Numbered from the stretch's first letter, positions 15,335 to 23,290 are shown. The stretch: DNA of 36,008 bases from JALHVH01 sp964544265 (GCA_964544265.1 CAZJBD010000007.1:1-36008); one strand, 5' to 3'. Translations and numbers: made by a program. The notes: generated from the sequence alone by a model not told the origin.

Positions 15335-16480
15335 TTATTCCGTTAAAAGCGATCTGGAGATGACCAGGCGCTGGATTTCTGAGGTCCCTTCATAAATTTC
15401 CGTGATCCGCTGGTCGCGATAAAGCCTCTCCACCTTGTACTCCTTCATGAAGCCGTAGCCGCCGTGGATCTGCAGGGCTTTATGGCAAACACGATGGGCC
15501 ATTTCTGATGCAAAGAGTTTGATCATGGCCGACTCCTTGGTGAAGCGCTTGCCTCCCGAGTCCTTTATCCAGGCGACGCGGTAGAGCATGGTTTTCGCCA
15601 CTTCAACGTCAACCGCCATGTCGGCCAGCATAAACTGCAGGGCCTGAAATTCTGAGATCAGCTTGCCGAACTGGGTCCTTTCTTTGGAATAGCGCACGGC
15701 TTCTTCCAAAGCGCCTTCGGCGATGCCGATGGCCTGGGCAGCGATTCCCACACGGCCGCAATCCAGCGTCGCCAGGGCGATGCTTAGGCCCTTATTCTCC
15801 TGTCCTAAAAGGTTTTCGGCAGGAACCCGGCAGTCGGTGAACACCAGCTCGGTCGTGCTGGACGTGCGGATCCCGAGCTTGTCTTCGTGCTTTCCAACGG
15901 AAAATCCTGGGGTCTCCTTGGGTATGAGGAATGCGGAAATCCCCTTGGCCCCTTTTTCCCTGTCCGTGCAGAAAAAGGCGATGATGACGTCGGCAAAAGA
16001 ACCGTTCGTCGTAAAATTCTTCGTTCCGTTTAAAAGATAATGATCTCCCTGCCGAACGGCACTGGCGCGTAAGGCGCCGGGATCGCTGCCGGCGCCCGCT
16101 TCGGTCAAGGAAAAACAACCCATCCATTCCCCGGAGGCCAGTTTTAGAAGGAATTTCCGTTTTTGCTCTTCCGTCCCGAACATCATGAGGGCATCGTTAA
16201 CTAGGGAATTCTGAACGGAGACCCCCACCGCCGTGCCCGCATCCACCTTGCTGAACTCGATCATGGCTCCGGCATAAGAGATCATGCCCAATCCCGTTCC
16301 TCCATATTCTTCCGGGACGGTCATCCCCAAATAGCCCAACTCCCCTAGCTTCTTAAGTGCGGCCAGGTTTGCCTCTTGCTTGGCGTCCAATTCCAAGACA
16401 ACCGGCGCGAGCTCCTTTTCTGCGAATTTCTTCGCCCCCTCGATCACCATCTTCTGCTCTTCTGTAAAGCTAAAATCCAT
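15335..16480 (-). CDS. Butyryl-CoA dehydrogenase (short-chain acyl-CoA dehydrogenase)
   Basis: The start is set at MDFSFTEEQK, preceded by GGAGAGGAG on the minus strand. A 16-codon in-frame extension upstream is not supported by sequence likeness. The resulting 381-aa protein has FSLTEAGAGSDPGA, KLGIRTSSTTELVF, ERTQFGKLISEFQ and the C-terminal YEGTSEIQRLVISRS with catalytic Glu364. All are typical of bacterial short-chain/butyryl-CoA dehydrogenases. It overlaps icmB by 11 bp, so the product of the mutase, butyryl-CoA, is its likely substrate and crotonyl-CoA its product. FAD electrons would pass to the Etf encoded upstream. A methyl-branched preference cannot be ruled out. Confidence 0.88.
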   Translation of the reverse strand: MDFSFTEEQKMVIEGAKKFAEKELAPVVLELDAKQEANLAALKKLGELGYLGMTVPEEYGGTGLGMISYAGAMIEFSKVDAGTAVGVSVQNSLVNDALMMFGTEEQKRKFLLKLASGEWMGCFSLTEAGAGSDPGALRASAVRQGDHYLLNGTKNFTTNGSFADVIIAFFCTDREKGAKGISAFLIPKETPGFSVGKHEDKLGIRTSSTTELVFTDCRVPAENLLGQENKGLSIALATLDCGRVGIAAQAIGIAEGALEEAVRYSKERTQFGKLISEFQALQFMLADMAVDVEVAKTMLYRVAWIKDSGGKRFTKESAMIKLFASEMAHRVCHKALQIHGGYGFMKEYKVERLYRDQRITEIYEGTSEIQRLVISRSLLTE

Positions 16481-16892
16481 GATACCTTTTTCTCCTCTCC
16501 TTAATGGTTTTTTGGATATATTCCACAATTTCGCGAATATCCTCGCCCGGTCCGAATACCTTGCCGATCCCCATAGCTTTCAATTTCTCCTGGTCCTTGG
16601 TGGGAATGATCCCCCCTCCGGTCAACAGGCGATCGCCGAGCCCGGACTTCTCCATGAGTTCCTTGACCCGTTTGAAATGGATCATATGGGCCCCCGATAG
16701 AATCGAGAGGCCTATGACGTCGGCGTCTTCCTCCACCGCGGCCTGGACGATGGATTCAGGGGTCTGCTGCAGTCCCAGGTAGACGACTTCCATGCCGGCT
16801 TCCACCAGGGCGCGGGCGACAACCTTGACTCCGCGATCATGGCCGTCCAGCCCCGGCTTGGCGATGATAACTTTGATTTTAGGATCCGCCAT
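16470..16892 (-). CDS. icmB: Isobutyryl-CoA mutase small subunit (cobalamin-binding)
   Basis: The 140-aa protein is a stand-alone B12-binding domain. It has GLDGHDRG with His18 as the lower axial cobalt ligand (DxHxxG), IGLSILSG (the SxL element) and LLTGGGI (the GG element). Its length matches small subunits such as IcmB (about 136 aa). AGGA stands 8 nt before the ATG. It lies 25 bp after the catalytic subunit gene. The domain binds adenosylcobalamin and delivers it to the TIM-barrel subunit for radical isomerisation. Sequence of this subunit alone does not separate isobutyryl- from methylmalonyl-CoA mutase; that call rests on the large subunit. Confidence 0.87.
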   Translation of the reverse strand: MADPKIKVIIAKPGLDGHDRGVKVVARALVEAGMEVVYLGLQQTPESIVQAAVEEDADVIGLSILSGAHMIHFKRVKELMEKSGLGDRLLTGGGIIPTKDQEKLKAMGIGKVFGPGEDIREIVEYIQKTIKERRKRYHGF

Positions 16893-16917
16893 CTCTTTTT
16901 CCTATGGACAATAAAGT

Positions 16918-18576
16918 TTAGTAAAAGGGTTGCTCCCGGTATTCCCCGAAGACCTTGATGAGGGCATCGCTGATTTCGCCCTCAGTGGCATAAACGCGTG
17001 AACAATCCAGCAAGTGAGGGATCAAATTTTCGGTCCCTGCGGCCGCTTTTTCCAATGCCTTCAAGCGGAGTTTGACGGCCCCGTTGTCCCGTTTTTGTTT
17101 GATCTCTCGCAAGTCCTTGACCTGGTCCCGTTCCACGGATTCGTCAATTTCAAGGACCGGGATCTCCAATTTCTCGTTTTCATTGACGAATTGATTGACG
17201 CCGACCAGGACCTTTCTCCCGCGGGAAAGGGCGATCTGGTATTCATAGGCGGCCCGGGTGATTTCGCGTTGGCAGAATCCCTGTTCGATGGCCCTGACGA
17301 CCCCCCCGAGCTCGTCGATCTTTTGGAAATATTTTTCCGCCTCCTCCTCCAATTCGTCGGTCAGTTTCTCGATATAATAAGAACCTCCCAGCGGATCGAT
17401 CACGTTGGCCGCTCCGCTTTCGAAAGCGATAATTTGTTGGGTTCGGAGCGCGATTTCCACCGCTTTTTCCGAGGGAAGGGCCAAGGCTTCGTCCATGGAA
17501 TTCGTATGCAGGCTCTGGCATCCGCCAAGGATTCCGGCCAGAGCCTCCAGAGCCGTCCGAACGACGTTGATCTCCGGCTGTTGCGCCGCCAAGCTGCAGC
17601 CGGCCGTCTGAACATGAAACCGGCACAGCCAAGAACGGGGATTTTTCGCGTGATACTTTTCCTTCATGCGGCGGGCCCAAATCCTCCGGGCCGCGCGCAA
17701 CTTGGCGATCTCCTCGAAGAAATCCAGATGGGAGTTGAAAAAGAAAGACAGCCGGGGGGCAAAATCGTCAATATCCAATCCTGCCCGGGCGGCGTGCTCG
17801 ACGTAGGTAAACCCGTCGGCCAGCGTAAAGGCAAGCTCCTGGGCCGCCGTGGATCCGGCTTCCCGGATATGATATCCGCTGATGGAAATCGTATTCCATT
17901 GAGGGACGTGATCCGCGCAAAAGGCCATGAGGTCTGTGATGAGACGCAAGTGGGGTTCCGGGGGGAAGATCCACTCCTTCTGGGCGATATATTCCTTCAA
18001 AATATCATTCTGGAGCGTCCCCCGCAGCCACTCAAAAGGGATCCGTTGGTTTTCGGCGTTGGCCAGAAACATTGTAAAGATCCAGGCCGCGGGAGCATTG
18101 ATGGTCATGGACGTTGAGACTTTGTCCAGGGGGATATCGCGAAACAGGCGTTCCATGTCGGCCGTCGTATCCACCGCAACTCCCGTTTTGCCGACTTCTC
18201 CGACGGCTAAGGGATGATCGGAATCCCGGCCGTAAAGCGTGGGATTGTCAAAGGCGACCGACAGACCGGTTTGTCCTTTCTCCAGAAGGAATTTGTATCT
18301 TTGGTTCGTTTGAGAGGGAGTCCCCATTCCGGCAAACTGGCGCATGGTCCAGAGTCTCCCCCGGTACATCGTCGGGTGAATCCCTCGAGTGTAAGGATAT
18401 TCTCCGGGCGCGCCCAGCTCAGAGCGGGCGTCGAAACCTGATAAATCCTCCCAGTCATATAACGGCTGAAGCTGGCGTCCGGAAATCGATGAAAAATCGG
18501 CATCCCGAAGCTCGACTTTCTGATGGGGTTTGTCTTTTTGTCTCTCACTCGCCCTTTTCACAGCCGGACCTCTCAT
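16918..18576 (-). CDS. icmA: Isobutyryl-CoA mutase large subunit
   Basis: This 552-aa catalytic subunit would interconvert isobutyryl-CoA and n-butyryl-CoA. The family is the adenosylcobalamin acyl-CoA mutases, with TRGIHPTMYRG, GLSVAFDNPTLYGRDSD and SISGYHIREAG (Tyr235/His236). Specificity residues point away from methylmalonyl-CoA mutase. Its Tyr89 (in RQYAGF) is Phe81 here (RQFAGMG), and its Arg207 is Gln199 (KEYIAQKEW). Phe and Gln are the pair known from isobutyryl-CoA mutase (Phe80/Gln198). Ala108 in LSVAFD argues against 2-hydroxyisobutyryl-CoA mutase, which has Asp there. Long stretches recall Streptomyces IcmA. The start is uncertain: ATG at 18576 has a poor ribosome site, while an in-frame GTG at 18561 follows AGAGGT. 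Either start overlaps meaB. Pivalyl/isovaleryl-CoA mutase is the closest alternative. Confidence 0.85.
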   Translation of the reverse strand: MRGPAVKRASERQKDKPHQKVELRDADFSSISGRQLQPLYDWEDLSGFDARSELGAPGEYPYTRGIHPTMYRGRLWTMRQFAGMGTPSQTNQRYKFLLEKGQTGLSVAFDNPTLYGRDSDHPLAVGEVGKTGVAVDTTADMERLFRDIPLDKVSTSMTINAPAAWIFTMFLANAENQRIPFEWLRGTLQNDILKEYIAQKEWIFPPEPHLRLITDLMAFCADHVPQWNTISISGYHIREAGSTAAQELAFTLADGFTYVEHAARAGLDIDDFAPRLSFFFNSHLDFFEEIAKLRAARRIWARRMKEKYHAKNPRSWLCRFHVQTAGCSLAAQQPEINVVRTALEALAGILGGCQSLHTNSMDEALALPSEKAVEIALRTQQIIAFESGAANVIDPLGGSYYIEKLTDELEEEAEKYFQKIDELGGVVRAIEQGFCQREITRAAYEYQIALSRGRKVLVGVNQFVNENEKLEIPVLEIDESVERDQVKDLREIKQKRDNGAVKLRLKALEKAAAGTENLIPHLLDCSRVYATEGEISDALIKVFGEYREQPFY

Positions 18577-19553
18577 TCTTGAATTCCATTTTTATCTGAG
18601 CGCAGGTTTTGCGAATATAAGGATATGGGGATTGGCGGTTCTTTAAAAGACGCCTGGAGATAATTGGGATTTCCTCCCGGGCATTCGTTACCCTCAAGAA
18701 CTTCTCCCACAAATCCTGCCTGATGGATTCCTTGATCTCACGCTCCATGCGNNNNNNNNNNCTTCCTCTCCTGGTACCGCCCGGATTGGACGATTCCAAG
18801 GATCTGTCGTTCCATCTCCGCGAAAACCTCATCCAGCCCCTGGTCTTGAATCGCCGAGGCTGTAAGAATGGGGGGAGCGGATTGAACTTTTTCGCGTGCG
18901 CTGATCTCGAATAAGAATCTTAAAGAGTCCAAAAGGGATTCCGTGCCCGGCAGGTCGGCTTTGTTAACCAGGAAAATATCTCCAACCTCGAAGATCCCGG
19001 CCTTGAGGGCTTGGATGATATCTCCGGTGCCCGGCTGGAGCACGAGAATGATCAAGTCAGCGCAGGTCAGCACGTCCAGCTCGGCTTGACCGACTCCCAC
19101 CGTTTCGATGAATATCCGGTCCATTCCAAAAGCGTCAAAAATATCCGCCGCGTGGGGGGTTGAAGGGGAAAGTCCCCCTTGGCCATCCCGGGAGGCCAGA
19201 GAGCGGATGAATATATGCTCGTCGCCGCTCAAACTCTGCATGCGGACCCGGTCTCCCAAGAACGCGCCGCCCGTGAAGGGACTCGTCGGATCCACGGCAA
19301 TGACGCCGACGGAATGGCCGGCCTTGAGGGCGCGGCGGGCGAGAGCCGCAGTGATCGTGCTTTTTCCCACCCCCGGAGGGCCGGTGATCCCGATCCGGAT
19401 CGCTCCTTTCTGATGAGGAATAAGCTTATGCCGTATTTCGGGTATCGACTCGGGGCAATTCTCGACTCTGGTGATCAAGCGGGCGCAAGCCAATCGGTTG
19501 CCCTTAAAAAATTCATTCCACAATTTCGGCTTGACGGAGCGTCCAGCGGGCAT
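18545..19553 (-). CDS. meaB: MeaB/ArgK-type G-protein chaperone of the B12 mutase, crossing an assembly gap
   Basis: MeaB-family GTPases load and protect the cofactor of acyl-CoA mutases. The part before the gap has the P-loop GPPGVGKS (residues 58-65), a VDPTSPFTGGAFLGDRVRM switch, ETVGVGQAE and VNKADLPG. The part after the gap (18545-18751) has a charged helical C-terminus starting MEREIKESIRQDL, as expected for the family. The ten Ns at 18752-18761 shift the frame, so the gene only appears broken; continuity needs a gap length divisible by three. The ATG at 19553 is chosen because the likely promoter places transcription start near 19610, which excludes the upstream GTG at 19613. The gene runs 32 bp into icmA, confirming the mutase link. 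Confidence 0.82.
18752..18761. other. Assembly gap (10 N) inside meaB
   Basis: Ten undetermined bases interrupt meaB. The coding frame before the gap ends with ...YQERK and the matching frame after it starts RMEREIK. They join only if the true gap is a multiple of three, so ten is a placeholder or slightly wrong length. Confidence 0.97.
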
Positions 19554-19617
19554 TTCTGACTTCAGGAAGATTCCTTCTTCTCGAATTCTGAGAGCGTCTG
19601 ATAAAACGCACAAAGAC

Positions 19618-19645
19618 TATATAGCCAAAAAAGGATCAAAGTCAA
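19618..19645 (-). promoter_or_regulatory. Probable promoter of the meaB-icmAB operon
   Basis: Read on the minus strand, TTGACT (complement of 19640-19645, 5 of 6) and TATATA (19618-19623, 4 of 6) are 16 bp apart. Transcription would start near 19610, about 57 nt before the meaB ATG at 19553. No other promoter-like pair stands out upstream of the seven-gene operon. Confidence 0.5.
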
Positions 19646-19672
19646 CTTGGAGGGGGAACCCGTGCCCTGCGA

Positions 19673-19747
19673 CCAAGGGAGCATACTCCCTTGGATCCCC
19701 CGACGAGCGGCTCCTTGGGTCAAGACCCGGCGCATATCGCCGCTCGT
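19673..19747. repeat. Two inverted repeats between etfA and meaB
   Basis: The first is CCAAGGGAG-CATA-CTCCCTTGG (19673-19694), a perfect 9-bp stem with a 4-nt loop. The second is ACGAGCGGC (19703-19711) pairing with GCCGCTCGT (19739-19747), with GGGTC-AA-GACCC nested inside. Neither is followed by a T-run on the minus strand, so they are not textbook intrinsic terminators. They may still separate the etf transcript from the mutase operon, or stabilise the etf mRNA end. Confidence 0.55.
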
Positions 19748-19764
19748 TAAAAAAGAGGAATAGG

Positions 19765-20970
19765 CTACCTCCCGAGATGCTTGTGAAACTCCTGGGAGAG
19801 CTTGGGGACAGCCGCAAAAAGATCGGCTACGATGCCGTAGGCGGCAATCTTAAAAATGGGAGCGTCGGGGTCCTTGTTGATGGCCACGATGACATCCGAT
19901 GTCTTCATCCCGGCCTGATGCTGAACGGCGCCCGAGATGCCGCAAGCTATATAGATTTTTGGCCGGACGGTTCGACCGGTTTGCCCGACCTGGTGCTCGT
20001 AAGGAATCCAACCTGAATCGACAGCCGCCCGCGAAGCGCCCACGGCCGCACCCAAGACTCCTGCGAGCTCTCGGATGACTTTAAAATTCTCGGCGTTTCC
20101 AACTCCTCTTCCTCCCGAGACGATGATTTCCGCATCGGCCAAATTGACGGTCTCGGTCCCTTTTATAAAATCCAGGATCTTTGTCCTGACCTCCTCTGCG
20201 GTCATCTGGAGGGTCTCCCGGACGATCTCCCCCTTTCTTGAATCATCCCTCGGAGGCATGGCGAAAACCTTGGACCGGACGGTCGACATTTGGGGACGGT
20301 AATGGGGATAATCGAGGATGGTCGCCATGATGTTTCCACCGAAAGCAGGCCGCGTCTGTTTAAGATATTTCGTTTCCGGATCGATCTCCAAACCGGTGCA
20401 GTCGGCGGTCAATCCCACCTCCAGAGTCGTGGCCACGGTTCCCGCGAAATCCCGGCCCTGGGTCGTCGCCCCGAAGAGAACGATCTCGGGCTTGTATTTC
20501 CGGATAAGATCGACGGCGGCCCGGGCATAGGGATCGGTGCGGTATTGTTTCAGCAGGGGGCTTTCCAGGACATAAACTCTATCCGCGCCATGGGCAATGG
20601 CCTCTTGAGCAAAATGATCGACATCCTTCCGATCCCCGAAAAGCATCCCGCAAACTTGAGATCCCAGGGCATTGGCCAGCTTCCTGGCCTCCCCCAGGAG
20701 TTCAAAGGAAACGTTGGAAACCTTTTCCCGTTCGTGCTCGATAAAGGCCCAGACGTTTTTATAAGCGGCTGTGTCAACGGGAGCCGCTTTCCCCTCCTTT
20801 TCTACCGTGATGGCGCCGACGGGGCAGACCTCGACACAGGCGCTGCAGAAATTGCATCTCTCATCAGCCACGGCAATCCCGTCCTTCATGCTCAGGGAGC
20901 CGAAGGGACAGGAAGGGATACAGGCCTCGCATCCCGTACAGGTGTCGGGGTCAACAATCAACCTGGCCAT
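19765..20970 (-). CDS. etfA: Electron transfer flavoprotein alpha subunit with N-terminal ferredoxin domain
   Basis: The 401-aa protein starts with a two-[4Fe-4S] ferredoxin domain. Its clusters are bound by Cys11/14/17/21 (CTGCEACIPSCP) and Cys39/42/45/49 (CNFCSACVEVCP). An ordinary EtfA follows, ending in the FAD domain with SRAAVDSGWIPYEHQVGQTG and ACGISGAVQHQAGM. Ordinary EtfA lacks the ferredoxin part; fused forms occur in anaerobes, for example CarE of the caffeyl-CoA reductase complex. The domain offers a route from flavin to ferredoxin or a membrane iron-sulfur partner. It is encoded 81 bp after etfB on one transcript. It should serve the two acyl-CoA dehydrogenases of the island. The physiological acceptor is not encoded here. 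Confidence 0.92.
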   Translation of the reverse strand: MARLIVDPDTCTGCEACIPSCPFGSLSMKDGIAVADERCNFCSACVEVCPVGAITVEKEGKAAPVDTAAYKNVWAFIEHEREKVSNVSFELLGEARKLANALGSQVCGMLFGDRKDVDHFAQEAIAHGADRVYVLESPLLKQYRTDPYARAAVDLIRKYKPEIVLFGATTQGRDFAGTVATTLEVGLTADCTGLEIDPETKYLKQTRPAFGGNIMATILDYPHYRPQMSTVRSKVFAMPPRDDSRKGEIVRETLQMTAEEVRTKILDFIKGTETVNLADAEIIVSGGRGVGNAENFKVIRELAGVLGAAVGASRAAVDSGWIPYEHQVGQTGRTVRPKIYIACGISGAVQHQAGMKTSDVIVAINKDPDAPIFKIAAYGIVADLFAAVPKLSQEFHKHLGR

Positions 20971-21051
20971 TCCCCTATCCTCCTTTTCATCAAAGATACT
21001 TTGTCCTCAGGTATCGATCCCGCTTCGCATGCCATCATGTTCGTGGTGATA

Positions 21052-21849
21052 TCATTTGATGAATTTCGTATCCATGAGTTTCTGGGCAAGAAGGGGAACG
21101 ACCTCCGTCAAATCCCCTTTCAGAATCTCGCCGCCGGCTCCTCTGGCCTCCGGGGAAAAGACCCGAACGACCCAGGTCGGCGATCCTTTCAGCCCGATAC
21201 GATTCTCATCCGCACCGATATCTTTGGCGGTCAAAGTGGGGATTTGAGCCTTGGCGACCCTTTTGATTCCCAGAAGAGAGGGGTGCCTGGGCTCGTTGAT
21301 GTCTTTAACGACGGTCATCAAGGCGGGTAATGAGGACTCAACGACCTCTCTCCCGTTCTCCAGCAGCCGTTCTACGACGATTCTCCTCTTCTCCCAATCG
21401 ATTTCTCTAACCTTCGAAACGTAGGTCAACTGTGGAATTCCCAGGCGCGTCGCCACCCCGGGGCCGACTTGAGCTGTATCCCCGTCGATAGCCTGCTTTC
21501 CGCAAATGACCAGGTCCGCGCCGCCGATCGTCTGGATCGTCTTGGCCAAGGCGTAAGCCGTAGCAAGCGTATCCGCCCCCGCGAACGCTCTATCAGAGAT
21601 CAAATAGACTTTATCCGCGCCCACCGCCAGGGCATTTTTCAAGACCTCCACGGCCTGAGGAGGCCCCATGCTGATGACATGGACTTCTCCGCCATGTTTT
21701 TCCTTAATTCGGAGAGCTTCCTCCACGGCGTACTCATCGAAGGGATTCGTGATGCTGGCAACCCCCTCTCGAATCAAGGTGTTCGTCTCAGGATTGATCT
21801 TAACATCCGTCGTGTCCGGAACCTGTTTGATACATACCGCGATCTTCAT
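21052..21849 (-). CDS. etfB: Electron transfer flavoprotein beta subunit
   Basis: The start is taken at MKIAVCIKQVPDTTDV, with GAGGAA 9 nt upstream; an upstream in-frame extension of 21 codons has no support. The 265-aa protein has the EtfB nucleotide-binding motif CGKQAIDGDTAQVGP (residues 116-130). Canonical respiratory EtfB has DDDCNQTGQ-like residues and binds AMP there. The DGDTAQVGP version is associated with Etfs that bind a second FAD and can bifurcate electrons. With the ferredoxin-fused EtfA this suggests an anaerobic Etf. The gene is first in the etfBA transcript. It is not coupled to a dehydrogenase gene, so it can serve both dehydrogenases. Confidence 0.92.
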   Translation of the reverse strand: MKIAVCIKQVPDTTDVKINPETNTLIREGVASITNPFDEYAVEEALRIKEKHGGEVHVISMGPPQAVEVLKNALAVGADKVYLISDRAFAGADTLATAYALAKTIQTIGGADLVICGKQAIDGDTAQVGPGVATRLGIPQLTYVSKVREIDWEKRRIVVERLLENGREVVESSLPALMTVVKDINEPRHPSLLGIKRVAKAQIPTLTAKDIGADENRIGLKGSPTWVVRVFSPEARGAGGEILKGDLTEVVPLLAQKLMDTKFIK

Positions 21850-21966
21850 GTTCTCGTCTTCCTCTATTGAAATTGAGTTTTCACGCTTTCCCGAAAGCCC
21901 GAGGGAAGCCATAGGGAAGCGCGATTCGGATACAAAAGCCTATTTTCAGAGTCCATATTGCCAAAA

Positions 21967-21996
21967 GATATATCATCGGACAACGCCGCTCGTCAA
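21967..21996 (-). promoter_or_regulatory. Candidate promoter of etfBA
   Basis: On the minus strand TTGACG (complement of 21991-21996, 5 of 6) and TATATC (complement of 21967-21972, 4 of 6) are 18 bp apart, giving a leader of about 110 nt before etfB. The 249-bp spacer 21850-22098 that holds it contains no other feature I can support. Confidence 0.35.
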
Positions 21997-22098
21997 CTTG
22001 GAGACGGACAACAAGCAGATCGACGTTGTTGGCGCCGGTATTCATAAGAATCAACAAAGGCCGTCCTGGCGGACGATTGATGGGAACGGCTCCAGGTA

Positions 22099-22455
22099 TT
22101 ACGTTTCATCTCTATGCACGAGGTCAGGCGAAAAAGCAGGGTGGCATATGGAGATGTAATCCGTTTCTTCAGGCGTGCTGTACTGGACCCATTCCCCCTT
22201 ATTTACGATCACGGCTTGGCCCTCTCTAACTTCAAGAGTGCGTCTCTTAGAACGCACGATCAAACGGCCCCTGAGAACTAGGGTCACTTCATCGAATTCC
22301 GGTCGCTGACCCGGCTCGAGCCATCCTTCAGGACTCCTCATCCGGGCGACGCTTAGCTCGGATGTTTGAGAGATCACTCGTCCCACGAACTCCTCTATGA
22401 TTTTGGCCTTATTCCCGGCTGCCTGAATGCAGGTTGGTCGCGAGATCAGTCTCAT
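22099..22455 (-). CDS. Small cupin-domain protein
   Basis: The 118-aa protein is a single small beta-barrel cupin. PGQRPEFDEVTLVLRGRLIV corresponds to cupin motif 1 and GQAVIVNKGEWVQYSTPEETDYISI to motif 2. The histidines of motif 1 are not present; only the acidic residue in FDEV is, so a classical metal site is doubtful. The second in-frame ATG (22455) is chosen because AAAGGA lies about 9 nt before it. The first ATG at 22473 has a poor site. Ethanolamine-utilisation EutQ-like proteins and small-molecule binding regulators share the fold. The function is unknown. It is transcribed in the same direction as the SPL-type gene, 73 bp downstream of it. Confidence 0.7.
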   Translation of the reverse strand: MRLISRPTCIQAAGNKAKIIEEFVGRVISQTSELSVARMRSPEGWLEPGQRPEFDEVTLVLRGRLIVRSKRRTLEVREGQAVIVNKGEWVQYSTPEETDYISICHPAFSPDLVHRDET

Positions 22456-22528
22456 GGGTGTCGTTCCTTTCATCCGTGCTTCCGTTGCCCAGATATAAGT
22501 TTATCCATGGAGCCGCCCCCGGGTTCGA

Positions 22529-23290
22529 TTAAAACACCAACTCGACGCGGACGCCCCGGGCCCCGAGGGCGCGGACGAGGCGGTTCGACTGGGCCCTGAA
22601 GAAAAAATCGGAGAGGGCGGCTAGAAGGCCGTGACGGGCGTAGAATTTCCTTACCGAAGAAACATAGTTCATCCTGTCGACGAGGACACGGTCGGCGGCG
22701 CCGGCCAGGAGGACGGCCAACCGCTCTGGATTCCCGGGCAGCAGCGGCCCGGCGAAGGCAAATGTTCGCACTCCGGCGGCCTTGAATTCCCTCAGGATCT
22801 CGATCCGCTCCCCGACCGGCGAGGCCCGCGGTTCGAACAGCCCAGCCACGGTCTCATCCTCGGTGGCGACGGTAAATCCGACTTCGACATCAGCGATCCG
22901 CCGGATGACATCGAGATCCCGGAGGACAAGGGCCGATTTCGTCTGGATCTGAACCGGGAAATCGCGGCCGGCCAGGACTTCCAACGAATGCCGGGTCAAC
23001 GCGTAGCGTTTTTCGAGAGGCTGGTATGGATCGCAAACCGAGGCGATCCAGATCGTCCCCCGTTTGGCCTTGAGGATCTGCTTGGCCAGCAGGGCTGAAG
23101 CGTTGACTTTGACATCGACGAACGTTCCCCACGGCTCGCTGTGGCCGCTATACCGCGGTATAAAGAGGCCGGCATAGCAATAAACGCAGCCGACCTCACA
23201 TCCGGTATAGGGATTGACGCAGTAATCGTGGATCTTCGAGGCATTCAGGATGGACTTGGCTTCGATCTCGCGGACGATGGGACCGGGCAT
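22529..23290 (-). CDS. SPL-family radical SAM protein
   Basis: The radical SAM cluster motif CEVGCVYCYA (Cys31, Cys35, Cys38) follows an N-terminal PYTG. Together with downstream segments such as ASVCDPYQPLE and FPVQIQTKSALVLRD this matches the SPL-family (spore photoproduct lyase-like) radical SAM proteins, annotated as DNA-repair-related but mostly uncharacterised. The ATG at 23290 gives 254 aa. A TTG further upstream would extend the protein into the threonine aldolase gene and is less likely. Ribosome-site evidence is weak for either. The third aromatic residue after the last Cys (CYA) is typical of the family. Substrate is unknown; nothing links it to the acyl-CoA island. Confidence 0.75.
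   Translation of the reverse strand: MPGPIVREIEAKSILNASKIHDYCVNPYTGCEVGCVYCYAGLFIPRYSGHSEPWGTFVDVKVNASALLAKQILKAKRGTIWIASVCDPYQPLEKRYALTRHSLEVLAGRDFPVQIQTKSALVLRDLDVIRRIADVEVGFTVATEDETVAGLFEPRASPVGERIEILREFKAAGVRTFAFAGPLLPGNPERLAVLLAGAADRVLVDRMNYVSSVRKFYARHGLLAALSDFFFRAQSNRLVRALGARGVRVELVF

Noticed and set aside
16918..18576. Calling the mutase large subunit methylmalonyl-CoA mutase
   Set aside because: The carboxylate-binding Tyr and Arg are replaced by Phe81 and Gln199, and the operon encodes C4 straight-chain oxidation.
16918..18576. Link to anaerobic alkane degradation, where split mutases act on alkylsuccinyl-CoA
   Set aside because: No alkylsuccinate synthase or acyl-CoA ligase is in the window, and Gln199 lacks the charge expected for a dicarboxylic substrate.
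19554..19613. meaB start at the GTG at 19613
   Set aside because: It would lie upstream of the transcription start predicted from the TTGACT/TATATA promoter and has no ribosome site.
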